Shown: piece by piece, positions 15,280-24,285 of the stretch | Layout of the letters: each line of letters begins with the position of its first letter | Position numbering within the stretch: the stretch's first letter is position 1 | The notes under the pieces: model-generated | What the model was told of the DNA's origin: nothing | What the model saw: only the letters and a program-made list of their open reading frames with translations | The model's database searches: none | Assembly: GCA_009775375.1 (NCBI GenBank) | Contig: VSPO01000029.1 | Coordinates: 1-31,067, forward strand | Reading direction: 5' to 3' | DNA from: Muribaculaceae bacterium | Lineage (GTDB): Bacteria > Bacteroidota > Bacteroidia > Bacteroidales > Muribaculaceae | Length of the DNA stretch: 31,067 bases | Position numbers and translations under genes: made by a program

Positions 15280-16578
15280 ATGATAGAAAGATACGGAAGA
15301 GACGTAATGCGCGAGGTCTGGACTGAGGAAAACAAGTTCCGCGCATATCTTAAGGTAGAGCTTCTCGCAGCCGAAGCCTGGTGTGAACTCGGCGTCGTGC
15401 CCCGCGAGGACATCGAGAAGCTCAACGAGAAAGCCACCTTCAACATCGACCGCATTAAGGAGATAGAGCTTCAGACACGCCACGACGTGGTGGCATTCAC
15501 GCGCACGGTCAGCGAATCGCTTGGCGACGAGCGCAAGTGGGTGCACTACGGGCTGACCTCCACCGACGTTGTAGACACCGCCAACGGCTACCTCTTCAAG
15601 CAGGCCAACGAAATTCTTCTCAAAGACATAGAGGAATATATCGAGATGCTCGGCGAGCAGGCAAAGAAATACAAACAGCAGCCCTGCATAGGCCGCACCC
15701 ACGGCATCCATGCCGACATCACATCGTTCGGGCTGAAATGGGTGCTTTGGAGAGCTGAGATGCAGCGCAACCTCGCCCGCTTCAAGGAGGCCGCCAAAGG
15801 CGTAGAGGTAGGCAAGATCAGCGGGGCCGTGGGCAATTTCGCCAACATCCCGCCATTCGTGCAGGACTTCGTATGCGAAAAGCTCGGAATCGCAAGCTCC
15901 GACATCAGCACCCAGGTGATCCAGCGCGACCGCCACGCCTACTACATGGCTACTCTCGCCCTCATCGGCGCAAGCCTGGAGCAGATGGCCCTCGAAGTGC
16001 GCAACCTTCAGCGCACGGAGGTGCACGAAGTGGAGGAGGCGTTCGGCAAAGGGCAGAAAGGATCCTCTGCCATGCCCCACAAGCGCAATCCGGTCAGCAG
16101 CGAGAACATCTGCGGCTGTGCCCGAGTGCTTCGCGGATACATGGCCACTGCATATGAGAACGTGGCCCTCTGGCACGAGCGCGACATCTCCCACTCCGCA
16201 ACGGAACGCATCATCATGCCCGACGCCACCATCCTTCTCGACTATATGCTCAACCGCATGAAGGGCATCCTGGCCAACATCGTGGTGTTTGACGAGCAGA
16301 TGATGGCCAATATCTACCGCACCAACGGCGTCATCTTCGCCCAGCGCGTGATGAACGCCCTTATCGACAAGGGATTCGTGCGCGAGAAAGCCTACGACAC
16401 CGTGCAGCCCATAGCCATGAAGGCTATGAGCCTTGGAGCATCCTATCAGGACCTACTGAAGCAAGACCCCACCGTCATGGGTGCCCTTACGGAGGAGGAA
16501 CTCGACAATTGCTTCACGCTCGACTACTACTTCAAGAACATCGACTACATCTACAAACGCAATAAATTAGAAGAATAA
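15280..16578 (+). CDS. purB: PurB, adenylosuccinate lyase
   Basis: The 432-residue protein belongs to the fumarase/aspartase superfamily. It cleaves fumarate from SAICAR, giving AICAR, and from adenylosuccinate, giving AMP. The signature loop GSSAMPHKRNP is at 261-271, with catalytic Ser262/Ser263. TSTDVVDTA near residue 92 and GRTHGIHA near 142 are the other conserved regions. Its stop codon overlaps the purA start by one base (TAATG), indicating translational coupling between lyase and synthetase of the AMP branch. Confidence 0.97.
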   Translation: MIERYGRDVMREVWTEENKFRAYLKVELLAAEAWCELGVVPREDIEKLNEKATFNIDRIKEIELQTRHDVVAFTRTVSESLGDERKWVHYGLTSTDVVDTANGYLFKQANEILLKDIEEYIEMLGEQAKKYKQQPCIGRTHGIHADITSFGLKWVLWRAEMQRNLARFKEAAKGVEVGKISGAVGNFANIPPFVQDFVCEKLGIASSDISTQVIQRDRHAYYMATLALIGASLEQMALEVRNLQRTEVHEVEEAFGKGQKGSSAMPHKRNPVSSENICGCARVLRGYMATAYENVALWHERDISHSATERIIMPDATILLDYMLNRMKGILANIVVFDEQMMANIYRTNGVIFAQRVMNALIDKGFVREKAYDTVQPIAMKAMSLGASYQDLLKQDPTVMGALTEEELDNCFTLDYYFKNIDYIYKRNKLEE

Positions 16579-17870
16579 TGTCGGAAAGATTGGTTGTCAT
16601 CGGCTCCCAATGGGGCGATGAAGGTAAAGGAAAAATTACCGATTATTTCGCATGTCGTGCAGACATGGTGGTCCGCTATCAGGGCGGCAACAATGCCGGG
16701 CACAGCGTGATGTTCAACGGCCACAAATATTCCCTCCAGAGCATCCCCTCGGGAATATTCAACCCCGACACGGTCAACGTCATGGCCAACGGGATGGTGG
16801 TCAATCCGGAATCCGTGCTCGTTGAGCTCCAGAAGCTCCACGACCAGGGAATCACCGATTATCAGCTCTACATCTCCGACCGCGCCGCAATGGTCATGCC
16901 CTGGCATTCCGACCTCGACGGAGCCTACGAGAACCTCAAGGGCGGGAAGCTTATCGGCACCACCAAGAAGGGCATCGGGCCTGCCTACTGCGACAAATAC
17001 AGCCGCATCGGCCTGCGCATGGGCGACCTTCTCGAACCGGGATATCTGGCCGAGAGACTTCAGGGAGCCCTGGAGCAGAAGAACCTTGAGCTGAAGACCC
17101 TCGGTCTGCCGGAGTACGACTTCCAGACCGTGTTCGACCGCTATATGGAAATCGCCAAGATTCTCGGGCCCATGATAGTGGACACCTCCGACCTTATCAA
17201 CAAGGCACTTCTGACCGACAAGAAGATACTCTTCGAGGGAGCGCAGGGAATGATGCTCTGCATCGACCATGGCACGTATCCATTCGTCACATCTTCGACC
17301 CCCTCGTCGGCCAGCGTACCTGTCGGAGCCGGTATTTCTCCGAAATGGATCGACAATGTCGTAGGCGTGGCCAAGGCATACTGCACCCGCGTGGGCGAAG
17401 GTCCCTTCCCCACGGAGCTTTTCGACGAAATCTCACACGAAATCCGCGAAAGAGGTCATGAATACGGGACGGTCACCGGGCGTCCGCGTCGCGTAGGCTG
17501 GTTTGACGCCGTAGTGGCCCGCTATACGAGCCGCCTCGCCGGCATCGACTATTGGGCGCTTATGCTCTTCGACGTGCTCTCAGGGCTCGACAAAGTGAAG
17601 ATCTGCACCCACTATGAGCTTGACGGCGTGAAAATCGACACCCCCCCGTCGACAATCTCCAAACTCTCACGCTGCAATCCTGTCTACGTGGAGCTCGACG
17701 GATGGAAGGAAGACATCACAGGCGTAAAATCGTTTGACGAGTTGCCTGAGAACGCCAAAGCCTACGTGCGCAAGATAGAGGAGCTGACGGGAGTGCCCGT
17801 AGGGCTCGTGTCTGTCGGCCCCGACCGCACTCAGACCATCCTGATTTCCGAGAAACTCAAGAATTTCTAA
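16578..17870 (+). CDS. purA: PurA, adenylosuccinate synthetase
   Basis: The 430-residue GTP-dependent ligase joins IMP and aspartate to form adenylosuccinate, the first step from IMP to AMP. The P-loop GSQWGDEGKGK is at 9-19 with catalytic Asp14. GGNNAGHSV carries His42, and the IMP-binding GTTKKGIGPAY and VTGRPRRVGW segments are present. The start ATG overlaps the purB stop. It is full length and shows no defects. Confidence 0.98.
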   Translation: MSERLVVIGSQWGDEGKGKITDYFACRADMVVRYQGGNNAGHSVMFNGHKYSLQSIPSGIFNPDTVNVMANGMVVNPESVLVELQKLHDQGITDYQLYISDRAAMVMPWHSDLDGAYENLKGGKLIGTTKKGIGPAYCDKYSRIGLRMGDLLEPGYLAERLQGALEQKNLELKTLGLPEYDFQTVFDRYMEIAKILGPMIVDTSDLINKALLTDKKILFEGAQGMMLCIDHGTYPFVTSSTPSSASVPVGAGISPKWIDNVVGVAKAYCTRVGEGPFPTELFDEISHEIRERGHEYGTVTGRPRRVGWFDAVVARYTSRLAGIDYWALMLFDVLSGLDKVKICTHYELDGVKIDTPPSTISKLSRCNPVYVELDGWKEDITGVKSFDELPENAKAYVRKIEELTGVPVGLVSVGPDRTQTILISEKLKNF

Positions 17871-17887
17871 CCACAAACCTCAACACC

Positions 17888-19360
17888 ATGTCATTTCTAA
17901 CAGAAAAAGTCACAGAGGAAGGCATGACGTTTGACGACGTCCTTCTGATTCCGGCATACTCCGAAGTCACGCCGAACATGGTCAACGTCCAGACCCGTTT
18001 CTCACGCAACATATCGCTCAACATTCCGGTGGTATCCGCCGCTATGGACACCGTCACCGAGGCAGCCATGGCCATCGCCATAGCCCGCCAGGGTGGAATC
18101 GGAGTGATCCATAAAAACATGCCTATCGAGGCACAGGCCGCCCAGGTCAGGAAGGTGAAACGCGCCGAGAGCGGCATGATCTTCGACCCTGTAACCATCA
18201 CTCCGTCACAGACCGTAGGCGACGCCCAGAGGATGATGCACGAGAACCACATCGGCGGCATACCCGTAGTGGACAACGAGGGTAAACTTGTCGGCATCGT
18301 GACCAACCGCGACCTTCGCTTCCAGACTGATGAGAGCCTCCCGATAGCCGAGGTCATGACAAAGGAGAATATCGTCACGACCAAGAATCCCGACCTGTCA
18401 GAGGCATCACAGATATTGCTTCGCCACAAGATCGAGAAGCTTCCGGTAGTGGACAACGACAACAAGCTTGTCGGTCTCATCACGTATCGCGACATCACCA
18501 AAATCCAGGATTATCCCAACGCCTGCAAGGACTCCAAGGGACGTCTGCGCGTGGCAGCCGGAGTGGGCGTCACGAGCGACACCATCAACAGGGTGGAGGC
18601 TCTTGTCAACGCCGGCGTTGACGCCGTGGTCATCGACACAGCCCACGGTCATTCAGCCAACGTTGTCAACACTCTGAAGGCCGTCAAGGCCAAGTTCCCG
18701 GAGATTGACGTGCTCGTAGGCAATATCGCCACGGCAGAGGCCGCCGAGTATCTGATTTCCAACGGAGCTGACGGCATCAAGGTAGGCATCGGTCCCGGCT
18801 CGATCTGCACGACGCGTATCGTGGCCGGCGTAGGCGTGCCTCAGCTCAGCGCCATCTTCAATTGCTGCAAAGTGGCCGCCAAGCATGGCGTGCCTGTCAT
18901 CGGCGACGGCGGTCTGAGGTATTCCGGAGATGTGGTAAAGGCCATCGCAGCCGGAGCTGACTGCGTCATGATGGGCTCAATGCTCGCCGGTACGGAGGAG
19001 TCTCCGGGCGAGACTATCATCTACAACGGGCGTAAGTTCAAGGCATACCGCGGCATGGGCTCCATCGAGGCCATGCAGGCAGGCTCCAAGGACCGCTATT
19101 TCCAGAGCGAGACGTGCGACTCAAGCAAGTTCGTTCCGGAAGGCATCGTGGCCCGCGTACCGTATAAGGGGACGTTGGCAGAGACCATCTACCAGCTTCT
19201 CGGCGGTCTGCGCTCAGGCATGGGCTATTGCGGGGCTAAGGACATCGCCACCCTGCATGAGGCCAAATTCGTGCGCATCACCTCAGCCGGAGTGATCGAG
19301 AACCACCCCCACGACGTCACCATCACCAAGGAGGCTCCCAATTATTCACGCGGAGAATAA
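17888..19360 (+). CDS. guaB: GuaB, IMP dehydrogenase
   Basis: The 490-residue enzyme oxidises IMP to XMP with NAD+, the committed step to GMP. The TIM-barrel is interrupted by two CBS domains (about 95-205) recognisable by GGIPVVDNEGKLVGIVTNRDLRF and KLPVVDNDNKLVGLITYRDI. Catalytic Cys307 is in the GPGSICTTRIVAGVG loop, and the flap has GMGSIEAM. CBS domains usually bind adenine and guanine nucleotides and tune activity between the two branches. It lies 17 bp after purA and 13 bp before guaA. Confidence 0.98.
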   Translation: MSFLTEKVTEEGMTFDDVLLIPAYSEVTPNMVNVQTRFSRNISLNIPVVSAAMDTVTEAAMAIAIARQGGIGVIHKNMPIEAQAAQVRKVKRAESGMIFDPVTITPSQTVGDAQRMMHENHIGGIPVVDNEGKLVGIVTNRDLRFQTDESLPIAEVMTKENIVTTKNPDLSEASQILLRHKIEKLPVVDNDNKLVGLITYRDITKIQDYPNACKDSKGRLRVAAGVGVTSDTINRVEALVNAGVDAVVIDTAHGHSANVVNTLKAVKAKFPEIDVLVGNIATAEAAEYLISNGADGIKVGIGPGSICTTRIVAGVGVPQLSAIFNCCKVAAKHGVPVIGDGGLRYSGDVVKAIAAGADCVMMGSMLAGTEESPGETIIYNGRKFKAYRGMGSIEAMQAGSKDRYFQSETCDSSKFVPEGIVARVPYKGTLAETIYQLLGGLRSGMGYCGAKDIATLHEAKFVRITSAGVIENHPHDVTITKEAPNYSRGE

Positions 19361-19373
19361 AACACACTTACAC

Positions 19374-20900
19374 ATGGAAAAAATAATCATACTTGACTTC
19401 GGATCGCAATACACCCAGCTCATAGCCCGCAGGGTCAGGGAGCTGAACGTATATTGCGAGATACATCCGTTCAACAAGATCCCGGAGCTGGGTCAGGACG
19501 TGAAGGGAGTGATCCTTTCGGGATCGCCCTCTTCCGTGCGCGACGCCGACGCTCCCAAGCCCGATCTTTCGGGGATAAAGGGGAAATTCCCTTTGCTTGG
19601 CGTTTGCTACGGGGCGCAGCTTCTCGCAGCCGAATATGGCGGCGAGGTGGAGGGCGCGCCTTCACGCGAATATGGCAGGGCGATGCTGACGGTGGTGGAT
19701 CCCATCGACAGCCTTATGCTCAACATCCCCTCCCCCACCCAGGTCTGGATGAGCCACGGCGACACAATCACACGTCTGCCTGAAGGCTACAAGATCATCG
19801 GCTCCACAGAGAATGTCAAGGCCGCAGCCTATCATATCGAGGGGGAGAAGACGTGGGGCATACAGTTTCATCCGGAGGTGTACCATTCGACTGACGGGAC
19901 ACGCATCCTTGCCAATTTCGTGCTCGGGATATGCGGATGCTCCGGGACGTGGAGTCCGGATTCGTTTATCGAGACCACCGTGGCGGAGCTGAAGGAGAAA
20001 CTCGGCGACGACCGCGTGATACTCGGTCTTTCAGGCGGCGTGGATTCATCCGTGGCCGCGATGCTTCTCCACAAGGCTATCGGCAAGAATCTGACCTGCA
20101 TTTTCGTCAACAACGGATTGCTTCGCAAGAACGAGTTTGAGGAGGTGCTTGATTCCTATAAGCATATGGGTCTGAACGTAATCGGCGTGGATGCGAGTGA
20201 GCGTTTCTATGCCGACCTGAAAGGCGTGACCGATCCTGAAGGTAAGCGCAAGATTATCGGCAGGGACTTCGTGGAGGTATTCAACGCGGAGGCCAAGAAG
20301 ATCGAGGGCGCAAGATGGTTGGCGCAGGGCACTATCTATCCCGACGTCATTGAGAGTTGCTCCGTGAAGGGTCCGTCGGCCACCATCAAGAGCCACCACA
20401 ATGTTGGCGGACTTCCGAAGGAGATGAATCTCAAGATTGTGGAGCCACTGCGTCTTCTTTTCAAGGACGAGGTGCGCCGCGTAGGCAAGGCCATGGATAT
20501 GGATCCGCGTCTTTTGGGCCGCCATCCTTTCCCGGGACCGGGTCTGGGTATCCGCATACTTGGCGAGGTCACGCCGGAGAAGGTGCGTGTGCTTCAAGAG
20601 GCAGACGCCATCTTCATCAACGGACTTCGCAAGGAGGGACTTTACGACAGTGTCTGGCAGGCGGGCGTGATGCTTCTGCCCGTGCAGAGCGTAGGCGTGA
20701 TGGGCGACGAGCGCACGTATGAGAATTGCGTTGCACTGCGAGCCGTAATCTCTACTGACGGCATGACAGCCGACTGGGTCCATCTTCCTTACGAATTCCT
20801 GGCCAACGTCAGCAACGAGATCATCAACAAGGTGCGCGGCGTCAACCGCGTAGTCTACGACATCTCCTCAAAGCCACCCGCCACAATCGAGTGGGAATAA
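19374..20900 (+). CDS. guaA: GuaA, GMP synthase (glutamine-hydrolysing)
   Basis: The 508-residue enzyme aminates XMP to GMP. The N-terminal class I amidotransferase has nucleophile Cys78 in LLGVCYGAQ and the His/Glu pair in IQFHPEVYHS. The ATP pyrophosphatase domain has the PP-loop SGGVDSS at 220-226. The C-terminal dimerisation and XMP-binding part ends in KPPATIEWE, the standard GuaA terminus. It is the last gene of the cluster and is followed by a strong terminator hairpin. Confidence 0.98.
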   Translation: MEKIIILDFGSQYTQLIARRVRELNVYCEIHPFNKIPELGQDVKGVILSGSPSSVRDADAPKPDLSGIKGKFPLLGVCYGAQLLAAEYGGEVEGAPSREYGRAMLTVVDPIDSLMLNIPSPTQVWMSHGDTITRLPEGYKIIGSTENVKAAAYHIEGEKTWGIQFHPEVYHSTDGTRILANFVLGICGCSGTWSPDSFIETTVAELKEKLGDDRVILGLSGGVDSSVAAMLLHKAIGKNLTCIFVNNGLLRKNEFEEVLDSYKHMGLNVIGVDASERFYADLKGVTDPEGKRKIIGRDFVEVFNAEAKKIEGARWLAQGTIYPDVIESCSVKGPSATIKSHHNVGGLPKEMNLKIVEPLRLLFKDEVRRVGKAMDMDPRLLGRHPFPGPGLGIRILGEVTPEKVRVLQEADAIFINGLRKEGLYDSVWQAGVMLLPVQSVGVMGDERTYENCVALRAVISTDGMTADWVHLPYEFLANVSNEIINKVRGVNRVVYDISSKPPATIEWE

Positions 20901-20936
20901 ACTGAACACTTTCTACGGTATTCAGTTATATACAAT

Positions 20937-20986
20937 GACAGACCATCCGCGCTTCTATCGGAAGCGCGGATGGTCTGTCTCTTTTC
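20937..20986 (+). terminator. Terminator of the purine cluster
   Basis: A perfect 19-bp stem is formed by 20937-20955 and 20961-20979 with loop TATCG, followed by TCTTTT. It is the strongest intrinsic terminator in the window and closes the purine transcript. A smaller ACTGAA/TTCAGT hairpin (20901-20906, 20921-20926) precedes it. From here to 21087 there is no gene; a CCACGG/CCGTGG hairpin sits at 21038-21056. Confidence 0.85.
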
Positions 20987-21087
20987 GCGGACAGAGGAGA
21001 CTCTATTTTTGAGGATTTTCGGGATGCCGGACACGGACCACGGCTTTTGACCGTGGCACAGTAATGCCATCTGGCGGGAACTTATAA

Positions 21088-21690
21088 GGGGGACTGAATC
21101 TACTGGTGCTTCTTCAGGCAAGAGCCGCAGTGCTGACCACGGTCAATACTGCGATGGTTCAGGCTTACTGGTATGTAGGCAAGCTTATTGTCGAGGCGCA
21201 GGGCGGCGAGGAAAGAGCCGCTTACGGCGACGACCTGATAAAACGCTTGTCGGAACGACTTACCAAGGAGTTTGGCAAAGGTTTTTCAAGTCGTAATCTA
21301 CAGGATATGAGACAATTCTATATCTCATATCCAATTTAGCAGACAGTGTCTGCCAAATTATCGTGGTCTCATTATCTACAACTAATCAAGGTCTCGAATG
21401 ATAAAGCCCGTGAGTATTACACAGAGGAAGCAGCTGCCGGTAAATGGAGTACACGCCAACTTGAAAGGCAGATAGCGACTCAATACTATGAGCGTCTGCT
21501 TTCCACTCACAGGGATTCGTCGGAAGTGGAGGAGCTGATAAAAAAGAACCTGCCTGCCAAGCCGGAGAAGTTCGACCCGCTGACATTGGTTCATGACCCG
21601 TTCATTCTCGAATTTATCGTAGCAAAAGAGGATGTGATTTGGCAGGAGAGTGAACCTAACGGGGAGGATTTGAGTGGCGCAGGCCCGGAG
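21088..21690 (+). pseudogene. Broken YhcG/DUF1016-type nuclease gene
   Basis: One continuous frame encodes the N-terminal and central parts of the YhcG (DUF1016) family, a PD-(D/E)XK-type nuclease group. Typical segments are VQAYWYVGKLIVEAQGG, LSERLTKEFGKGFSSRNL, SAKLSWSHY, KWSTRQLERQIATQYYERLL and HDPFILEF. A TAG at 21337-21339 interrupts the frame where relatives normally have a sense codon between SYPI and QTVSAKL. The N-terminus lacks a proper ATG start, and after QESEPNGEDLS the sequence departs from the family, so the C-terminal nuclease domain is absent. It is a decayed gene, probably from a former mobile or defence locus. An alternative GTG start at 21346 could make a fragment, but function is unlikely. 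Confidence 0.75.
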
Positions 21691-21701
21691 GTCTGCGCCA
21701 C
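21674..21701. repeat. Inverted repeat between convergent genes
   Basis: GTGGCGCAG at 21674-21682 pairs with CTGCGCCAC at 21693-21701. It lies between the pseudogene and the convergent phosphodiesterase gene, 20 bp past that gene's stop, and may act as a weak terminator, though no T-run follows on either strand. Confidence 0.4.
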
Positions 21702-21721
21702 ATGCCGGACGGAGATGGGAT

Positions 21722-22498
21722 TTATTGGGCTGAGAGGATGAGAGATTGAAGTTGCTCGGGATGGTTGGTCGTGATGAAATCTACGTTGAGATCAATCATT
21801 CGCTGCATTATCTCGGGTTTGTCTACGGTCCATACGTTGACTTTGAGTCCAAGATCGTGGGCTTCGGCAACCCATTCGGGATGCTTTTCGATTACTTTCC
21901 ATGAGTAGTCGATTCCGGCAAATCCCAGCTTCTTTATCTCTTTGGGCGACAGTTCTCCGTTGAGGTAATATACAGGCACTTCGGGAGCTATGCGGTGGAA
22001 TTCCTTGCATGCATTGAGGGAGAAGGATATAAAGTCTGTGCGTGACATCAAGTCATATTTCTTGAGCATGTCGAAGGCTTTCCGGCAAGCGGCAGTCTCG
22101 CGTTTTGAGTCTCCTTCGCTTTTCAATTCGAATATGAGGCGCAAGGAAGGATGGAGTTTGGCTTCCTCAAGATAGCTGCTCAATGAAGGGAGCCGCTCGC
22201 CATTGTCGAGGACGACAGAGAGGGATACGGACGCAGGAGACGCTGCCATATCCACCCCTTTAAACACTTGGTCGTGGTTGACCACAAGGGCGCTGTCGGC
22301 CGTGAGCCATACGTCAAACTCCGAGCCATAAGCACGGATGGAGTCGGCCTTTTGCAGAGCCTTTATGGAATTTTGAGCCGAGCCGGCCGTCTTCCAGTAG
22401 CCACGATGGGCAATCACTTTGGGAGAGGAAGCGAAACATGCGGAGAAAGCCGCAGTCAGCAGCATTGACGATATTATCAGTTTAGCTATTTTCATCAT
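21722..22498 (-). CDS. Secreted glycerophosphodiester phosphodiesterase
   Basis: The 258-residue protein is a GDPD family enzyme that hydrolyses glycerophosphodiesters to glycerol 3-phosphate and an alcohol. It starts MMKIAKLIISSMLLTAAFSACFASS, an export signal; a Cys near the end of the hydrophobic stretch could make it a lipoprotein, but the lipobox is poor. The mature part begins KVIAHRGYWKT with the first catalytic His, continues with EFDVWLTAD (metal ligands), NHD with the second His, and IFELKSEGDS with a further Glu ligand. The end (VNVWTVDKPEIMQRMIDLNVDFITTNHPE) is typical. The start at 22498 is chosen because 22528 would place a polar stretch before the signal. It likely acts in the periplasm to salvage phospholipid head groups. 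Confidence 0.93.
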   Translation of the reverse strand: MMKIAKLIISSMLLTAAFSACFASSPKVIAHRGYWKTAGSAQNSIKALQKADSIRAYGSEFDVWLTADSALVVNHDQVFKGVDMAASPASVSLSVVLDNGERLPSLSSYLEEAKLHPSLRLIFELKSEGDSKRETAACRKAFDMLKKYDLMSRTDFISFSLNACKEFHRIAPEVPVYYLNGELSPKEIKKLGFAGIDYSWKVIEKHPEWVAEAHDLGLKVNVWTVDKPEIMQRMIDLNVDFITTNHPEQLQSLILSAQ

Positions 22499-22675
22499 TT
22501 TAATTTTTTGAGCCGAGTATCTGCCCATATAATATTATTATGAGCAGATACCCGGATTTATTGTGTGGTCGGGATATTTACAATTCATTAAATATATGTT
22601 AACCGACAGAATCCAACAGCTATAGGAGCCGTTATAAGCAGGAGACTGAATTTTCTGTTGTATTTTTGCGATTTT

Positions 22676-22707
22676 TTTGGATTTTATTTTGATATGTTGT
22701 ATTTTTG
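22676..22707 (+). promoter_or_regulatory. Promoter of the outer-membrane protein gene
   Basis: A -33 TTTG (22676-22679) and a -7 TATTTTTG (22700-22707) are 20 bp apart, a full consensus match. A second TATTTTTG lies upstream at 22661-22668. Transcription from the first pair would start about 20 nt before the ATG at 22736. The rest of 22499-22675 holds no gene. Confidence 0.62.
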
Positions 22708-22735
22708 TATACCATTTTTAACATTTATATGCATT

Positions 22736-23479
22736 ATGAAAAGATTTTTTACAAGCTGTATGCTTGCGCTTGCCGCCCTCTCCCCTCTCAGCATGAGCGC
22801 ACAAACTAATTTTGGAATCGCCAACCATCTTGGCGTGGACGTGAATGTCGGCACGACCGGCGTGGGTTTTGAAGTGTCAACTCCGATTACGCAATTCATC
22901 CAGGCCAGAGCCGGCCTATCGTATATGCCTGGGTTCTCGTTTAATGTCAGCACAGACGTGACGGGATCATACACGTATGAAGGGCAAAAATATGAATATG
23001 TCGACAACATCGACGCCAAGGGGGATTTGAGTAGGCTTCAGGGGTCGCTGATTTTCAATGTGTATCCTTTCGGTAAACGCTCCTCATTCTTCGTGGCCGC
23101 CGGAGGATATTTCGGTGGCGAAACTTTGGTGAAGGTCAAGGGACACAGTGCAGAGGCTGCCAAATTTGGTGGCGGCGAGATTGAAATCGGTGATTATAAG
23201 ATTCCCGTAGATAAGGACGGCAACGCCAAGGGAGGCATCAAAGTGGATTCTTTCCGTCCTTATTTCGGAATCGGCACGGGAAGGCCATGTCCGAAGGGAC
23301 GACTGAATTTCATGTGGGAACTTGGCGTGCAGATTCATGGCAAGCCTTCTATCTATACGGATTATGGGGAGGTGCTCAACCTGCCGGAGGGCTACAACGA
23401 CGATGATTTCCAGGAGATAATGGACAATGTAAAGATATATCCCGTGCTACGCTTCACTATCTCGGGCAGGATATTCTGA
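22736..23479 (+). CDS. Outer-membrane beta-barrel-like protein
   Basis: The 247-residue protein begins with a clear Sec signal, MKRFFTSCMLALAALSPLSMSAQ. The remainder alternates hydrophobic and polar residues with many Gly and aromatic residues, as in small outer-membrane barrels, and ends SGRIF with the C-terminal Phe favoured by the BAM complex. Segments such as FIQARAGLSYMPGF, RSSFFVAAGGYFGG and LNFMWELGVQIHG look like barrel strands. No enzymatic motif is seen and the substrate is unknown. An upstream in-frame ATG at 22658 precedes the signal and lies within the promoter, so 22736 is chosen. It is probably monocistronic, with a terminator at 23595-23628. Confidence 0.82.
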   Translation: MKRFFTSCMLALAALSPLSMSAQTNFGIANHLGVDVNVGTTGVGFEVSTPITQFIQARAGLSYMPGFSFNVSTDVTGSYTYEGQKYEYVDNIDAKGDLSRLQGSLIFNVYPFGKRSSFFVAAGGYFGGETLVKVKGHSAEAAKFGGGEIEIGDYKIPVDKDGNAKGGIKVDSFRPYFGIGTGRPCPKGRLNFMWELGVQIHGKPSIYTDYGEVLNLPEGYNDDDFQEIMDNVKIYPVLRFTISGRIF

Positions 23480-23507
23480 CCGACCAACATTGGAAAGGCA
23501 CCCCGGC

Positions 23508-23588
23508 ATGAGCTTCGAGGAAGCCATGCACCGTTTCCGTGACGAACAGAAAGCCAAGCAACGCCGCAAAGATCCGAAACTTCACTAA
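23508..23588 (+). CDS. Small ORF, 26 aa, possibly a remnant
   Basis: An ATG at 23508 opens a frame of 26 residues, starting MSFEEAMHRFRDEQKAKQRR, very rich in charged residues and helix-forming. It follows the barrel gene by 28 bp and ends just before the terminator, so it would be on the same transcript. The size and composition could equally be the tail of a lost gene. Confidence 0.3.
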   Translation: MSFEEAMHRFRDEQKAKQRRKDPKLH

Positions 23589-23594
23589 TCAAAA

Positions 23595-23637
23595 ATCCAC
23601 CGAGAGAAAACCGCTTCTTTCGGTGGATCAATTATTA
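23595..23637. terminator. Bidirectional terminator
   Basis: A 14-bp stem with one G-T pair is formed by 23595-23608 and 23615-23628, loop AACCGC. On the plus side it is followed by CAATTATTATTT and on the minus side by an A/T-rich stretch with five T residues (plus-strand AAAAA at 23590-23595). It separates the convergent barrel gene and acetyltransferase operon and probably serves both. Confidence 0.7.
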
Positions 23638-23652
23638 TTTCGGATAGGCTTT

Positions 23653-24285
23653 TTATGTAAAATGATTTTCTAATGAATCTATATCCCCGGCTTGAATAGC
23701 ACTGATGGATTTGCGGATTTTAGCTGTATCCCAGTTCCACCATTGGAGTTTCTGCAATCGGGCTACAATATCCGGCGAGAATCGTTTGCGTATCTCTTTT
23801 GCAGGAATGCCGCCGACTATTGAATATGGTTCCACATCTTTTGTGACAACCGCTCGTGTGCCGATTATTGCACCATCGCCAACAGTCACTCCAGCCATAA
23901 TCACAGCATTATATCCAATCCACACATCATTGCCGATTACAATATCACCTTTGTTATCCCATGCCGTAGCGACCTCCGATTTAGGCAAATCCCATTCCTC
24001 AAAGAATAGCGGAAATGTATATGTTGAAAGCGATGTCAGTGTGTGATTGGCACAGTTGAAAATAAACTTTGCTCCACAGGCTATCGAGCAGAATTTGCCT
24101 ATAATCAAACGGTCATGGTTTATAGGATAATGATACAGCACATTATTCTTCTCAAACTCACGAGGGTCATTTACGAAGTCGTTGTAAATGGTGAAATCGC
24201 CGACCTCAATATTTGGGCGCGTTATGACCGATTTAAGATAGACGGTCTGATTGTCACCGGATCGTAGGTATATCTTATCGCTCAT
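23653..24285 (-). CDS. Vat/CatB-type xenobiotic O-acetyltransferase
   Basis: The 210-residue protein is a left-handed beta-helix acetyltransferase of the xenobiotic (Vat/CatB) group. These use acetyl-CoA to modify streptogramin A or chloramphenicol; many chromosomal relatives have unknown substrates. The catalytic His81 is in FNCANHTLTSLSTYTF, preceded by GKFCSIACGAKFIF. Hexapeptide repeats run through IVIGNDVWIGYNAVIMAGVTVGDGAIIG to VVGG-like SIVGGIPAKEIRKRF. Length matches Vat proteins (about 209-219). It is the last gene of a five-gene overlapping operon; its ATG overlaps the upstream stop by four bases. Resistance activity cannot be inferred from sequence alone. Confidence 0.88.
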   Translation of the reverse strand: MSDKIYLRSGDNQTVYLKSVITRPNIEVGDFTIYNDFVNDPREFEKNNVLYHYPINHDRLIIGKFCSIACGAKFIFNCANHTLTSLSTYTFPLFFEEWDLPKSEVATAWDNKGDIVIGNDVWIGYNAVIMAGVTVGDGAIIGTRAVVTKDVEPYSIVGGIPAKEIRKRFSPDIVARLQKLQWWNWDTAKIRKSISAIQAGDIDSLENHFT

